Shown here: piece after piece, positions 24,336 through 35,610 of the stretch
Layout of the letters: each line of letters opens with the position of its first letter
Numbering within the stretch: position 1 is the stretch's first letter
Assembly (NCBI GenBank): GCA_016788295.1
Contig: JAEUSY010000039.1
Coordinates: 1-54,162 of the forward strand
DNA: 54,162 nt
From: Flavobacteriales bacterium
GTDB taxonomy: Bacteria; Bacteroidota; Bacteroidia; Flavobacteriales_F; PHOS-HE28
Direction: 5' to 3'
Translations under genes and position numbers: made by a program
Notes under the pieces: model-generated
Database searches by the model: none
Told to the model about the DNA's origin: nothing
What the model saw: the letters and a program-made list of their open reading frames with translations, nothing else

Positions 24336-25109
24336 GTGCGCACCAAGGAGGACATCGTGAAGAACTGGCTGCCCCGGTACACCGGGCTTGCGCTGGAAGA
24401 CTTCAAACCCCACATCCTGCTGACCAACTTCGACAACTACTTGGACATCTTCTGCCAGCAGACCGGGGCCACCATCCCCGTGAAGGACAAGGCGATGAAG
24501 GTGGCGGTGGCCGAGGACATGGTGATGATCAACTTCGGCATGGGCAGCCCCAACGCCGCCACGCTGATGGACCTGCTGAGCGCCATAGACCCCAAGGCGG
24601 TGCTGTTCCTGGGTAAGTGCGGTGGACTGAAACGCAAGAACGAGCTGGGCGACCTGATCCTGCCGATCGCCGCCATACGGGGCGAGGGTACCAGCAACGA
24701 CTACTTCCCGCCGGAAGTGCCGGCCCTGCCGAGCTTCATGATCCATCGCGCGGTGAGCGGGGTGATCCGCGACATGGAACTGGACTACTGGAGCGGCACG
24801 GTGTACACCACCAACCGCCGCGTATGGGAGCACGACGAGGCCTTCAAGGAACGGCTGCGTGTGCTGCGCGCCATGGCCATCGACATGGAAACGGCCACCC
24901 TGTTCATGACCGGCTTCGCGAACAGCATACCCACCGGAGCGCTGTTGCTGGTGAGCGACCAGCCCATGGTGCCCTGGGGCGTGAAGACCAGCGCGAGCGA
25001 TGCCAAGGTGACGGGCTCGTTCGTGGAAACGCACGTGCGCGTGGGGATCGAGGCGTTGCGCGAGATCATCAATGAGGGGCGGTCGGTGAAACACTTGCGG
25101 TTCGAGTGA
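24336..25109 (+). CDS. AMP nucleosidase, Bacteroidota type
   Basis: A 257-residue enzyme of the nucleoside phosphorylase fold that splits AMP into adenine and ribose 5-phosphate. Family marks: TKEDIVKNWLPRYTG at the start, MGSPNAATLMDLLSAI, FLGKCGGLKRKNELGDLILP, EGTSNDYFPPEVPALPSF, and the purine-nucleoside binding AIDMETATLF near 200. It is much shorter than E. coli Amn and matches the 255-260 residue Bacteroidota form. The GTG at 24336 is chosen since family members begin with [V/M]KTKE; a start at 24267 would add 23 unconserved residues. Divergent from the HsdR_N gene; the downstream neighbour is holA. Confidence 0.92.
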   Translation: MRTKEDIVKNWLPRYTGLALEDFKPHILLTNFDNYLDIFCQQTGATIPVKDKAMKVAVAEDMVMINFGMGSPNAATLMDLLSAIDPKAVLFLGKCGGLKRKNELGDLILPIAAIRGEGTSNDYFPPEVPALPSFMIHRAVSGVIRDMELDYWSGTVYTTNRRVWEHDEAFKERLRVLRAMAIDMETATLFMTGFANSIPTGALLLVSDQPMVPWGVKTSASDAKVTGSFVETHVRVGIEALREIINEGRSVKHLRFE

Positions 25110-25155
25110 GGAGCGAGGAAGGAAGGAGGAAGGAGGAAGAAGGAGGAGCAAGAAT

Positions 25156-25184
25156 GAAAAATGTAGAATGTAGAATGTAGAATG
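25156..25184. repeat. short tandem repeat (TAGAATG)x3
   Basis: Three perfect TAGAATG units at 25164-25184, preceded by a variant. They sit in a purine-rich stretch (ggaggaagaaggagg) from about 25112. Intergenic between AMP nucleosidase and holA. Such 7-nt arrays are common between Bacteroidota genes; no function known. Confidence 0.7.
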
Positions 25185-25281
25185 AGGAAGGTCGATCGGG
25201 CTTGGATCTTGACAGCCTGATCCAGTGACGAACTGACACCTGACCACATCCTCCCCCGAAGAACGACAACCTCCCACCGGC

Positions 25282-26304
25282 ATGGCCTCCACCATCGACG
25301 ATTACAAGAAGATCATGCTCGACGTGCGGGCGGGCAAGTTCAAGCCCGTTTACCTGCTGCACGGCGAGGAGGGATTCTTCATTGATCGCATTGCCGACGA
25401 GATCGAGCAGTTGGCCCTGCAGGACCACGAGCGCGACTTCAACCAGAGCATACTCTATGGCCGCGATGTGGACCCGGACACGGTGAAGGACACCTGCCTC
25501 CGCTACCCCATGATGGCCGAACGGCAACTGGTGGTGGTGCGCGAACTGCAGAACTGGCGGGTGGACCAGTTGGACAAGCTGGAGGCCTACATGGCCAAGC
25601 CCACCCCCACCACCCTGCTGGTGCTTTGCTACAAGCACAAGAAAGTGGACGGGCGGAAGACCATCCTGAAGACGATCCAAAAGAGCGGTGGAATTGTGTT
25701 CGCCAGCGACAAGGTGAAGGACGACAAGCTGCCCGACGTGCTGATGGGATTCGCCAAGGGCATGAAGCGCAAGCTGGGCGCCGCTGAGGCCCAGCTGTTG
25801 GCCAACCACCTGGGCAGCGACCTGGCCAAGGCCGTGAAGGAAGTGGAGAAGCTGTGCCTGGTGACCGAAGAGGGCGGGCAGATCACCGCGGACGCCATCC
25901 AGCGCTTCGTGGGCATCAGCAAGGACTACAACATCTTCGAGCTGCAGAACGCCATTGGCAACCGCAACGCCGAGCGCGCCCAACGCATTGCCAACCACTT
26001 CGCGGCCGACCCCAAGGAATATCCGTTGGTGCTCACCATCGGTCTGCTCAACACCTACTTCGCCAAGCTGGCCGTGGTGCATGCCCTGCAAGGCAAGGGT
26101 CCGCAGGAACTGGCCGCCGGGCTGAAGGTGAACCCTTTCTTCATCAAGGATTACGTGGCCCAGGCGCGGAACTACCCCCTGCCGAAGATCGCCGAGATCC
26201 AGCGGTACCTGCGCCAATGCGACCTGCGCAGCAAGGGCTTGGGCGGCGATGGCAGCGACCACGGCGAACTGCTGCGCGAGCTGCTGGCCCGCATCATGGG
26301 CTAA
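25282..26304 (+). CDS. holA: DNA polymerase III subunit delta
   Basis: A 340-residue clamp-loader delta subunit, which opens the sliding clamp. The N-terminal AAA+-like domain has KPVYLLHGEEGFFIDRIADEIE (about 21-42) and lacks a functional Walker A lysine, as expected for delta. Domain II and the C-terminal collar follow, with GNRNAERAQRIANHF and YPLVLTIGLLNTYFAKL. Length agrees with the family (about 340). Start chosen at the first ATG; a purine-rich intergenic region precedes it. Confidence 0.94.
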   Translation: MASTIDDYKKIMLDVRAGKFKPVYLLHGEEGFFIDRIADEIEQLALQDHERDFNQSILYGRDVDPDTVKDTCLRYPMMAERQLVVVRELQNWRVDQLDKLEAYMAKPTPTTLLVLCYKHKKVDGRKTILKTIQKSGGIVFASDKVKDDKLPDVLMGFAKGMKRKLGAAEAQLLANHLGSDLAKAVKEVEKLCLVTEEGGQITADAIQRFVGISKDYNIFELQNAIGNRNAERAQRIANHFAADPKEYPLVLTIGLLNTYFAKLAVVHALQGKGPQELAAGLKVNPFFIKDYVAQARNYPLPKIAEIQRYLRQCDLRSKGLGGDGSDHGELLRELLARIMG

Positions 26305-26395
26305 GGGCCAGGCTTCCAAGGGCCAGTGACAAGGTGACCGGGGAACGGTAGTGACCACCCGCCGAACGGTGCTGCCACGATCAGCCCCCTTCCGC

Positions 26396-26403
26396 TACCT
26401 TAG
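26396..26403 (+). promoter_or_regulatory. -7 box TACCTTAG of the TonB receptor gene
   Basis: The box ends 31 nt before the ATG at 26435. One mismatch from TAnnTTTG. Confidence 0.35.
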
Positions 26404-26434
26404 CCGCCCTTGCAAGGAAACCCCCTATTGGACC

Positions 26435-28759
26435 ATGGTGCGTAACGCCCTCAAGACCGGCCTCTTCTTTTTCCTGTTGCTCACCGCCCAAGTCGGCCTT
26501 GCCCAGTTGGGCACCATCCGGGGCTTTGTGTACGACAAGGCCACTGGTGAACCCATGCTCTTCACCAACGTGATCCTGAAGGGCACCACCACCGGGGCCG
26601 CCACCGACGTGAACGGTTACTTCTCCATCACCCGCATCACCCCGGGCAGCTACACCATTATGGTGACCGCGCTGGGCTACGACACCCTGCAGAAAGCGGT
26701 GACCGTGGCCCGCGACCAGATCCTTACCGAGAAGCTCTACCTGGTGAAGGGCGCCATCCAGATGCGCGAGTTCGAGGTGAAGGGCGAGAAACAGGAATCG
26801 CAGACCCAGGTGCGCACGGGCGTTACCAAACTGACACCACGCCAGATCGAACGCATGCCCGCCGTGGGTGGCACCGCCGACCTTGCCCAATACCTGCAGG
26901 TGGTGCCGGGGGTGATCTTCACCGGCGACCAGGGCGGCCAGCTCTACGTGCGCGGTGGTTCACCGATCATGAACAAGGTGATGCTGGACGGCATGGTGCT
27001 GTACAACCCCTTCCACAGCATCGGTCTGTTCAGCGTGTTCGACAACGACATCATCCGCAACGCCGACATCTACACCGCCGGTTTCAACGCCGAGCACGGT
27101 GGGCGCGTGAGCAGCGTAATGGACATCACCACCCGCGATGGCAACAAGACCCGCCTGAGCGGTAAAGTGAGCGCAAGCACCTTCGCGGCCAAGGCCATGC
27201 TGGAAGGTCCGCTGAAGAAACAGGCCGAGCCCGGCGACGGATCTTCCTCCTTCCTCTTCAACCTGCGCCACAGCTACCTGGACCAGACCAGCAAAACGCT
27301 GTACTCCTACGTGGACACCGCGGGCCTGCCCTTCGCCTTCACGGACCTGTACGGCAAGCTGTCGTTCAATGGCGCCAACGGCAGCAAGTTCAACGTGTTC
27401 GGCTTCAACTTCAGCGATGCGGTGAACTACCAGGGCGTGAGCGACCTCGGCTGGAACAACTTCGGTGCGGGCACCAACTTCGTGCTGGTACCCGCTGGCT
27501 CGTCGGTGCTGATCGACGGTGTGTTCTCCTACAGCAACTACACCATCGAGCTGAAGGAAGGCGACCTGCCCCCGCGCCTCAGCGAGATCGCCGGCTTCAA
27601 TGGCGGTCTCAACTTCAAGTACTTCATGGGCGAGGACGAGGCCCGCTATGGCGTGGAGGTGCTGGGCTTCCGCACCAACTTCCAGTACTACAACAGCTTG
27701 GGCAACAAATACCAGCAGGAGCAGAACACCTCGGAGATCGTGGGCTACTTCAGCTACAAGAAGAAGTTCAACAAGGTGCTGGTGGAACCCGGCATCCACC
27801 TCCACTATTATGCTTCGCTGGCCGTGCCCAGTGTGGAACCCCGCATCGGCCTGAAGTGGAACATCACCGACGACCTGCGCTTCAAGGGAGCGGCCGGCAT
27901 GTACAGCCAGAACCTGGTGGCCGCCAACAGCGACCGCGACGTGGTGAACCTCTTCTACGGCTTCCTGAGCGCACCCGAGGACCTGCCCAGCACCGTGCCC
28001 GTGCGCAATGGCGATGACCGCGAGCTGAAAGACCCCCTGCAGCGCGCCAACCACTTCGTGGCCGGTCTGGAATACGACCTCAGCGACGAGCTGACCGTGA
28101 ACTTCGAGGTGTACCTGAAGGACTTCCGCCAGGTCACCAACATCAACCGCAACAAGCTCTTCAACGACACGCCCGAGTTCGCCGACAAGCCGGACGAACT
28201 GAAGAAGGACTTCATTGTGGAGACCGGACAAGCCTACGGTGCCGACCTGCAACTGAAGTACGAGAAAGGCAAGCTGTACCTGTGGGGCGTTTACAGCTAC
28301 ACCTACGTGGACCGTTTTGATGGTTTCCAGGAGTACAACCCCGTGTGGGACCGTCGCCACAACGTGAACCTGGTGGCCAGCTATGCCTTCGCCAAGTACG
28401 ACTCGTGGAAAGTGAACGTGCGTTGGAACTTCGGCAGTGGCTTCCCCTTCACGCAGACCCAGGGCTACTACGGCTCGGTGCCCTTCAACGGCAACGTGAA
28501 CACCAACTACCTTACCAGCAACGCCGACCTGGCCGTGATCTTCGGCCCCTTGAACCAGGGTCGCCTTCCGGCCTACCACCGCATGGACGTAGGCGTTACC
28601 AAGACCTGGAAGCTGGACGAGCACAAGCAGATCGACCTGGACCTGAGCGTGACCAACGCCTACGACCGCCAGAACATCTTCTACTTCGATCGCGTGCGTT
28701 TCGAGCGCGTGGACCAGCTGCCCCTGCTGCCCAGCGCCGGTATCAGCTACAAGTTCTAA
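26435..28759 (+). CDS. TonB-dependent receptor with carboxypeptidase-regulatory-like domain
   Basis: A 774-residue outer-membrane receptor. Signal peptide 1-23 (FFFLLLTAQVGLAQ). A CarboxypepD_reg-like domain at about 26-110 (IRGFVYDKATGEPMLFTNV). A plug follows with RMPAVGGTADLAQYLQVVPG and YVRGGSPIMNKVMLDGMVLYNP, then the barrel ending in an aromatic-terminated strand (GISYKF). There is no SusD partner beside it, so it is not a typical glycan-utilisation pair; the ligand is unknown. The ATG at 26435 directly precedes the signal peptide. Confidence 0.93.
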   Translation: MVRNALKTGLFFFLLLTAQVGLAQLGTIRGFVYDKATGEPMLFTNVILKGTTTGAATDVNGYFSITRITPGSYTIMVTALGYDTLQKAVTVARDQILTEKLYLVKGAIQMREFEVKGEKQESQTQVRTGVTKLTPRQIERMPAVGGTADLAQYLQVVPGVIFTGDQGGQLYVRGGSPIMNKVMLDGMVLYNPFHSIGLFSVFDNDIIRNADIYTAGFNAEHGGRVSSVMDITTRDGNKTRLSGKVSASTFAAKAMLEGPLKKQAEPGDGSSSFLFNLRHSYLDQTSKTLYSYVDTAGLPFAFTDLYGKLSFNGANGSKFNVFGFNFSDAVNYQGVSDLGWNNFGAGTNFVLVPAGSSVLIDGVFSYSNYTIELKEGDLPPRLSEIAGFNGGLNFKYFMGEDEARYGVEVLGFRTNFQYYNSLGNKYQQEQNTSEIVGYFSYKKKFNKVLVEPGIHLHYYASLAVPSVEPRIGLKWNITDDLRFKGAAGMYSQNLVAANSDRDVVNLFYGFLSAPEDLPSTVPVRNGDDRELKDPLQRANHFVAGLEYDLSDELTVNFEVYLKDFRQVTNINRNKLFNDTPEFADKPDELKKDFIVETGQAYGADLQLKYEKGKLYLWGVYSYTYVDRFDGFQEYNPVWDRRHNVNLVASYAFAKYDSWKVNVRWNFGSGFPFTQTQGYYGSVPFNGNVNTNYLTSNADLAVIFGPLNQGRLPAYHRMDVGVTKTWKLDEHKQIDLDLSVTNAYDRQNIFYFDRVRFERVDQLPLLPSAGISYKF

Positions 28760-28858
28760 GCAGGGCGAACAGCGGCCTGATCGGAAGTTCCTTCTCCACG
28801 ATCGGCGGCAGTTATCCACAACGGCCACATCGCTCAGGTGTGGCCTGCGGCAAGGTGT

Positions 28859-28866
28859 TACCTTTA
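28859..28866 (+). promoter_or_regulatory. -7 box TACCTTTA of pyrG
   Basis: The box ends 43 nt before the pyrG ATG, giving one of the longer predicted leaders in the window. No -33 TTTG visible. Confidence 0.35.
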
Positions 28867-28876
28867 CACCCCGTGA

Positions 28877-30544
<1,668 letters not shown>

Positions 30545-30553
30545 AGAGAAGAA

Positions 30554-30617
30554 CATGTGGGCGTGTGCTCATGTGGACATGTGCTCATGTGACCATGTAG
30601 GCATGTGGACATGAGTG
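30554..30617. repeat. 16-bp imperfect tandem repeat, four units
   Basis: Units start at 30554, 30570, 30586 and 30602, each beginning CATGTG and with a 16-nt period. Intergenic between pyrG and yidC. No spacers, so not a CRISPR. Function unknown. Confidence 0.75.
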
Positions 30618-30697
30618 TCCTTAGGTCGCGGTGACCTGATGCGCAGATGGCGGGGCGGCTTTCGTGCGGTGGCCACATGCCCTTCCCCCCGCCCGGC

Positions 30698-30705
30698 TAT
30701 CTTTG
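30698..30705 (+). promoter_or_regulatory. -7 box TATCTTTG of yidC
   Basis: A perfect TAnnTTTG ending 47 nt before the yidC ATG. Confidence 0.4.
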
Positions 30706-30752
30706 CCGCCCTTCGCGTGGGTGCATGAAGCCCGCGAGACCGACCCGACCTC

Positions 30753-32639
30753 ATGGACCGTAATTCGATCATCGGCATTGTCCTTATCGTGGCCATCCTC
30801 TTCGGCTACACATGGTACACCATGCCCAGCGCCGAAGAACAGGCGCGCATGCAGCGCACGCAGGACAGCCTGGCCAGCGTGGAATTGGAGAAGCGTGCCC
30901 GCGAGGCCGAAGCCCAGTTGAATGCAGCGGCCACCTCCTCTGTGCAGGACACCACTACCGTAAGGGACACCCTTTCGCTGGAAGCCACCTTGGAGAGCGC
31001 CCTGGCCGACAGCGTGCGCAACACCATGCTGGCCAAGCGCTATGGCACCTTCCACCCTGCCGCCCAAGGCACCGACAGCGAAGTGGTGATCGAGAACGAA
31101 CGCCTGCAAGTGGCCATCCGCACGCACGGCGCACGTCCTACGGTGATCCGCCTGAAGGAATACCAGACCTACCGCAAGACCCCGCTGCTGCTCGCCGATC
31201 CCGATAGCGGCACCTACGAGTTCCGGTTCTTCCAAGGCAACCTGGACCTGAGCACCAGTGACCTCTACTTCACCGCCGAACAATCCAGCAAGGATGCCGT
31301 GGTGCTGAAGGCCGCCACCACCGACCCTGGTACCTGGTTGCAGATCACCTACCGGTTGGACAGCGCGGGGTATTTCATGCACGTGAACACGGCCTTTGTG
31401 GGATCGGGCGCCAACGTGGATGTGCGCAGCCTCTTCTTCCGCTGGGAACTGCTGGGGCTGCACAACGAAAAGCACCGCGAGACCGAACAGCAGAAATGCG
31501 GCGTTTACTTCAAGTACTTCAGCGACGATCGCGACTACCTGAAAGAGACCGGCGACGACCAGAAGGAACTGGTGGGCCGCACCAACTGGGTGGGCTTCAA
31601 GCAGGACTTCTTCACCATTGGCCTCGTAAGCGAAGAGGGCTTTGCGGGCAGCGGTTCCGAGCTGGCCATTGCCACCCTCGCCGACAGCACGCACACCAAG
31701 CGCTACAGCGCCAAACTGTTCTTCGAGAAAGAGCGCGGTGCCGCGCCGTCCGTGGACATGCGCATCTACATGGGCCCCAACCACTACGGCACCTTGGTGG
31801 ACACCGAGATCGCGCAGTTCGACAAGATCATCGACCTGGGCTGGGGCATTTTCGGTTGGCTGAACAAATACCTGGTGATCCCCATCTTCAACTGGCTCGA
31901 TGGCTGGGGCTGGAGCTACGGCATCATCATCCTGGTGCTCACCATCGTCATCAAGTTGCTGCTGATGCCGCTCACGTGGAAGAACTTCGTGAGCAGCGCC
32001 AAGATGCGCCTGCTGAAGCCCGAGCTGGACGAGATCAACGGCAAGTACAAGCCCGAGGACGCGCTGAAGAAACAACAGGCGCAGATGGACCTGTACCGCA
32101 AGGCCGGCGTGAACCCCGCCAACGGTTGCGTGCCCCTGCTCATCCAAATGCCGGTGTTGTACGCCATGTTCCGCTTCTTCCCGGCCAGCATCGAACTGCG
32201 CCAGCAGGCCTTCCTTTGGGCCGATGACCTCAGCAGCTACGACAGCATCCTGGACCTGCCCTTCGTGATCCCCATGTACGGCGACCACATCAGCCTCTTC
32301 ACGCTGCTGATGAGCGCCAGCACCATCGTGTACTCGCTGATCAACCAGCAGCAGATGCCGCAGCAGCCGGGCATGCCCAGCATGAAGCTGATGATCTACC
32401 TCTTCCCCATCATGATGCTGTTCTTCCTGAACAACTTCAGCGCGGGCCTGAGCTACTACTACCTGCTGGCCAACGTGATCAGCATCCTGCAGATGACCCT
32501 CTTCAAGCACCTGTTCGTGAACGAGGACAAGATCCGCGCGCAGCTGGTGCAGAACATGAAGACGCCGAAGAAGAAGAGCCGCTGGCAGCAGCGCTTGGAG
32601 GACATGCAGAAACAACAGCAGGCCGCCCGCCGCAAGTAA
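30753..32639 (+). CDS. yidC: membrane protein insertase YidC
   Basis: A 628-residue YidC/Oxa1 insertase. TM1 lies at about 5-24 and is followed by a large periplasmic domain (about 60-340), as in Gram-negative YidC. The conserved core begins near 375 (WSYGIIILVLTIVIKLLLMPLTWKN), with a cytoplasmic helical hairpin (KMRLLKPELDEINGKYK) and further TM segments including VPLLIQMPVLYAMFRFF. The positively charged tail (TPKKKSRWQQRLEDMQKQQQ) could bind ribosomes. The usual neighbours rnpA and dnaA are absent, typical for Bacteroidota where yidC follows pyrG, as here. Confidence 0.96.
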   Translation: MDRNSIIGIVLIVAILFGYTWYTMPSAEEQARMQRTQDSLASVELEKRAREAEAQLNAAATSSVQDTTTVRDTLSLEATLESALADSVRNTMLAKRYGTFHPAAQGTDSEVVIENERLQVAIRTHGARPTVIRLKEYQTYRKTPLLLADPDSGTYEFRFFQGNLDLSTSDLYFTAEQSSKDAVVLKAATTDPGTWLQITYRLDSAGYFMHVNTAFVGSGANVDVRSLFFRWELLGLHNEKHRETEQQKCGVYFKYFSDDRDYLKETGDDQKELVGRTNWVGFKQDFFTIGLVSEEGFAGSGSELAIATLADSTHTKRYSAKLFFEKERGAAPSVDMRIYMGPNHYGTLVDTEIAQFDKIIDLGWGIFGWLNKYLVIPIFNWLDGWGWSYGIIILVLTIVIKLLLMPLTWKNFVSSAKMRLLKPELDEINGKYKPEDALKKQQAQMDLYRKAGVNPANGCVPLLIQMPVLYAMFRFFPASIELRQQAFLWADDLSSYDSILDLPFVIPMYGDHISLFTLLMSASTIVYSLINQQQMPQQPGMPSMKLMIYLFPIMMLFFLNNFSAGLSYYYLLANVISILQMTLFKHLFVNEDKIRAQLVQNMKTPKKKSRWQQRLEDMQKQQQAARRK

Positions 32640-32677
32640 GCCAAGCTGGCACGCGATCCGCATCAACACCCCCTGCG

Positions 32678-33226
32678 ATGAACAACCGCACCCATCTGAT
32701 GCTCCTTCCCGCGATCGCCACACTGCTGTTGCTGGCCTGCAAGGACAAGGCACCTGCTGCCAACAACAATACCGACCAGGCGCCCGCCACCACAGTGGCC
32801 GCTCAGGACAAGGCCCCACAGTTCGGTGGCACTGCCAAAGGCGATTCCCTCTTCTTCTTCCTGGAACGCACACCCTGCTTCGGGCGGTGCAAGGCCTACC
32901 GCATCAGCGTGTACCGCAGCGGCTACGCGCAATACGAGGGTCGCCTGAACGTGGAGAAGGAAGGCCTGCATGAGGGCCGCATCGGTGCCGACACCCTGGC
33001 CCTACTGCTGAACGAGGCCGAGCGCATCGGCTTCTTCGACATGAAGGACAGCTACGATGCGGAGGTGACCGACCTGCCCAGCACCATTGTAAAGATCTAC
33101 GCCAACGGCAAGGGGAAGCGCGTGCTGGCCCGCGTGGGTACGCCACCCGCCCTGAAAGCCTACGTGGAACAAGTGGAGAGCCTGCTGCTGCCGGTGCCCT
33201 GGAAGCCCCTGCCCGCCAAGGACTGA
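32678..33226 (+). CDS. DUF6438-like lipoprotein
   Basis: A 182-residue exported lipoprotein: signal ATLLLLAC with the lipid Cys at about residue 21, a low-complexity Ala/Asn/Thr spacer to about 50, then a DUF6438-like domain with LERTPCFGRCKAYRISVYRS (the 'CfG.Cp.Y' motif with two Cys), GYAQYEGRLNV, IGFFDMKDSY and TDLPSTIVKIY. Function of the domain is unknown. It lies 38 bp after yidC on the same strand and may be co-transcribed. Confidence 0.82.
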   Translation: MNNRTHLMLLPAIATLLLLACKDKAPAANNNTDQAPATTVAAQDKAPQFGGTAKGDSLFFFLERTPCFGRCKAYRISVYRSGYAQYEGRLNVEKEGLHEGRIGADTLALLLNEAERIGFFDMKDSYDAEVTDLPSTIVKIYANGKGKRVLARVGTPPALKAYVEQVESLLLPVPWKPLPAKD

Positions 33227-33300
33227 TCGCTTGTCCGGGACCGTCCGTCCCGCATTGCCCCGCACATCACCCGCCACCTGAACGGCTGGGTTGAAGCTGC

Positions 33301-33308
33301 TACCTTTG
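33301..33308 (+). promoter_or_regulatory. -7 box TACCTTTG of the S46 peptidase gene
   Basis: A perfect TAnnTTTG, 61 nt before the chosen ATG at 33370 (28 nt before an earlier ATG at 33337). Confidence 0.4.
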
Positions 33309-33369
33309 CGGCCCCTCAAGCATCCGGTGCGCACCCATGTACCGGACCCAAACCAAGAACCCCTATTCA

Positions 33370-35601
33370 ATGACCATGAAGCGTTCCCTTTCATTGCTCT
33401 TCGCAGCAGTGCTGGCCGTTGCCACCCAGGCCCACGAGGGCATGTGGCTGCTCACCAAGCTGAAGCAGGTGAACGAGGCCGAGATGCAGAAGCTCGGTTT
33501 CAAACTGACCGCCGAGGACATCTATGCCATCAACCGCAGCGGCATCAAGGACGCCGTGGTGCGTTTGGGCGGCGGATTCTGCAGCGGCGAGATGGTGAGC
33601 GCCGAGGGGCTCTTCCTCACCAACCACCACTGCGGCTACGACGCCATCCAGGGCCTGAGCAGTGTGGAGCACGACTACCTCACCGACGGTTTCTGGGCCA
33701 TGAACCGCGAACAGGAACTGCCCGCCGGTTTCAACGTGAGCTTCCTGCAGCGCATTGATGATGTGACCGCCCAGGTACTGGCCGAACTGAACGACGCCAT
33801 GACCGAGGACGAGCGCAACGCCAAAGTGCAGGAAGTGGGCGCCAAGCTGCGCGGCGAAGTGAAGGGCAACGGCATGAGCGCCGACTTTAAGGTGATGTTC
33901 GAGGGCAACGAGTTCTACCTCTTCGTGTACAAGACCTACCGCGACGTGCGCTTGGTGGGCACGCCCCCCAGCGCCATTGGCAAGTTCGGTGGTGACACCG
34001 ATAACTGGATGTGGCCCCGCCACACCGGCGACTTCAGCATGTTCCGTGTGTACACCGGTCCCGATGGCGAACCCGCCGACTACGACAAGGCCAACGTGCC
34101 CTTCAAGCCCGCCCACCACTTCCCGGTGAGCATGCAGGGCGTGAAGGAGGGCGACTTCGCCATGGTGATGGGCTACCCCGGCAGCACCGACCGCTTCCTC
34201 AGCAGCCACGGTGTGAAACTGGCCCTCGACATCGAGCAGCCCAGCCGCGTGAAGATCCGTCGTGCCAAGCTGGACATCTACGACGAGTTCATGAAGGCCG
34301 ACAACAAGGTGCGCATCCAATACGCCAGCAAGTACGCCAGCGTGAGCAACTACTGGAAGTACTTCATCGGCCAGCAGCGCGGACTGAAGCGCCTGCGTGT
34401 GTACGACAAGAAGAAGGCCCAGGAAGATGAACTGATGGCCTGGGTGAAAGCCAATGCAGACCGCAAAGCGAAGTACGGCGACATCGTTACACTGTTGGAG
34501 CGCGGCTACAACGAGCGCACCAAGTTCGAGAAGGCCAATACCTACATGCAGGAAGCCGCGTTCGGCAGCGAGGCCATCATCCTCGGCTTCCGCATGATGG
34601 GCCTGAAGAACCAACTGGCCACCGACCCCAAGGACGCTGCCAAGGTGAGCGCCATGGTGGCCCGTGTGCAGGCCGCTGCGGATGACTTCTGGAAGGACTA
34701 CAACCCCGCCACCGACGAGAAGGTGACCGCCACCATGTTCCGCATGATGCACACCGATGTAGAGCGCGACCTGCAGCCTACGGTGATGAACACCATCGAG
34801 AAGAAATACAAGGGCAACTTCGAGGCTTGGGCCCGTGCGGTGTTCAGCACCAGCATGCTCACCGACCGCGCCAAGCTCGACGCCTTCCTGGCCAAACCGA
34901 CGCTGAAGGCGCTGGAGAAGGACCTCGGCTTCCAGGCCTCGGAGAGCTGCCTGAACCACTACCGCAACGTGCTCGGCCCCGCCGTGGACGCCAGCCAAGC
35001 CGATCTGGACCGTGGTTACCGCCTGATGGTGGCCGCCATGCGCGAGATGGACCCCAACAAGAGCTGGTATCCCAACGCCAACAGCACCATGCGCCTCACC
35101 TACGGACAGGTTGGTAGCTACGTGCCCGGCGACGGCATGTTCTACAAGCATGTGACCACTGCTGCGGGCATCCTGGAGAAGGAGGACCCCACCAACGACG
35201 AGTTCATTGTGCCGGCCCGCCAGTTGGAACTGCTCCGCAAAAAGGACTACGGCCGCTATGCCGACGAGAATGGCGACCTGATCGTATGCTTCATCAGCAA
35301 CAACGACATCACCGGTGGTAACAGCGGCAGCCCCGTGATCAATGGCAACGGCGAACTGATCGGTATTGCCTTCGATGGCAACTGGGAGGCCATGAGCGGC
35401 GACATCGCCTTCGAGCCCGCCCTGCAGCGCACCATCAGCGTGGACATCCGCTACGTGCTGTGGACCATCGACACCTTCGCTGGTGCCGGCCACCTGGTGA
35501 AGGAGATGACCCTGGTGGAGCGCAAGCCCGTGGTTGTGGAAGAGGTGAAGCTGGAGGCCGCTCCAGTGGTGCCCGCACCCGCTACGCCGGCGAAGAAGTA
35601 A
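33370..35601 (+). CDS. S46-family dipeptidyl-peptidase (DPP7/DPP11 type)
   Basis: A 743-residue periplasmic serine exopeptidase that removes dipeptides from peptide N-termini, a hallmark of Bacteroidota that live on protein. Signal peptide at about 1-21. Trypsin-like catalytic parts: GLFLTNHHCGYDA (His in 86-87) and GNSGSPV near the C-terminus (Ser about 654). Past the Ser the sequence has DGNWEAMSGD; the absence of Arg there fits a DPP7-like preference for hydrophobic P1 better than DPP11, from memory of the family. The start is set at the ATG before the signal peptide (33376 is equally possible). The Pro/Ala-rich tail is not conserved. Confidence 0.94.
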   Translation: MTMKRSLSLLFAAVLAVATQAHEGMWLLTKLKQVNEAEMQKLGFKLTAEDIYAINRSGIKDAVVRLGGGFCSGEMVSAEGLFLTNHHCGYDAIQGLSSVEHDYLTDGFWAMNREQELPAGFNVSFLQRIDDVTAQVLAELNDAMTEDERNAKVQEVGAKLRGEVKGNGMSADFKVMFEGNEFYLFVYKTYRDVRLVGTPPSAIGKFGGDTDNWMWPRHTGDFSMFRVYTGPDGEPADYDKANVPFKPAHHFPVSMQGVKEGDFAMVMGYPGSTDRFLSSHGVKLALDIEQPSRVKIRRAKLDIYDEFMKADNKVRIQYASKYASVSNYWKYFIGQQRGLKRLRVYDKKKAQEDELMAWVKANADRKAKYGDIVTLLERGYNERTKFEKANTYMQEAAFGSEAIILGFRMMGLKNQLATDPKDAAKVSAMVARVQAAADDFWKDYNPATDEKVTATMFRMMHTDVERDLQPTVMNTIEKKYKGNFEAWARAVFSTSMLTDRAKLDAFLAKPTLKALEKDLGFQASESCLNHYRNVLGPAVDASQADLDRGYRLMVAAMREMDPNKSWYPNANSTMRLTYGQVGSYVPGDGMFYKHVTTAAGILEKEDPTNDEFIVPARQLELLRKKDYGRYADENGDLIVCFISNNDITGGNSGSPVINGNGELIGIAFDGNWEAMSGDIAFEPALQRTISVDIRYVLWTIDTFAGAGHLVKEMTLVERKPVVVEEVKLEAAPVVPAPATPAKK

Positions 35602-35610
35602 GCGTAAGCG

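Noticed and set aside
30554..30617. CRISPR array
   Set aside because: 16-bp units follow each other directly with no spacers, and there are no cas genes.
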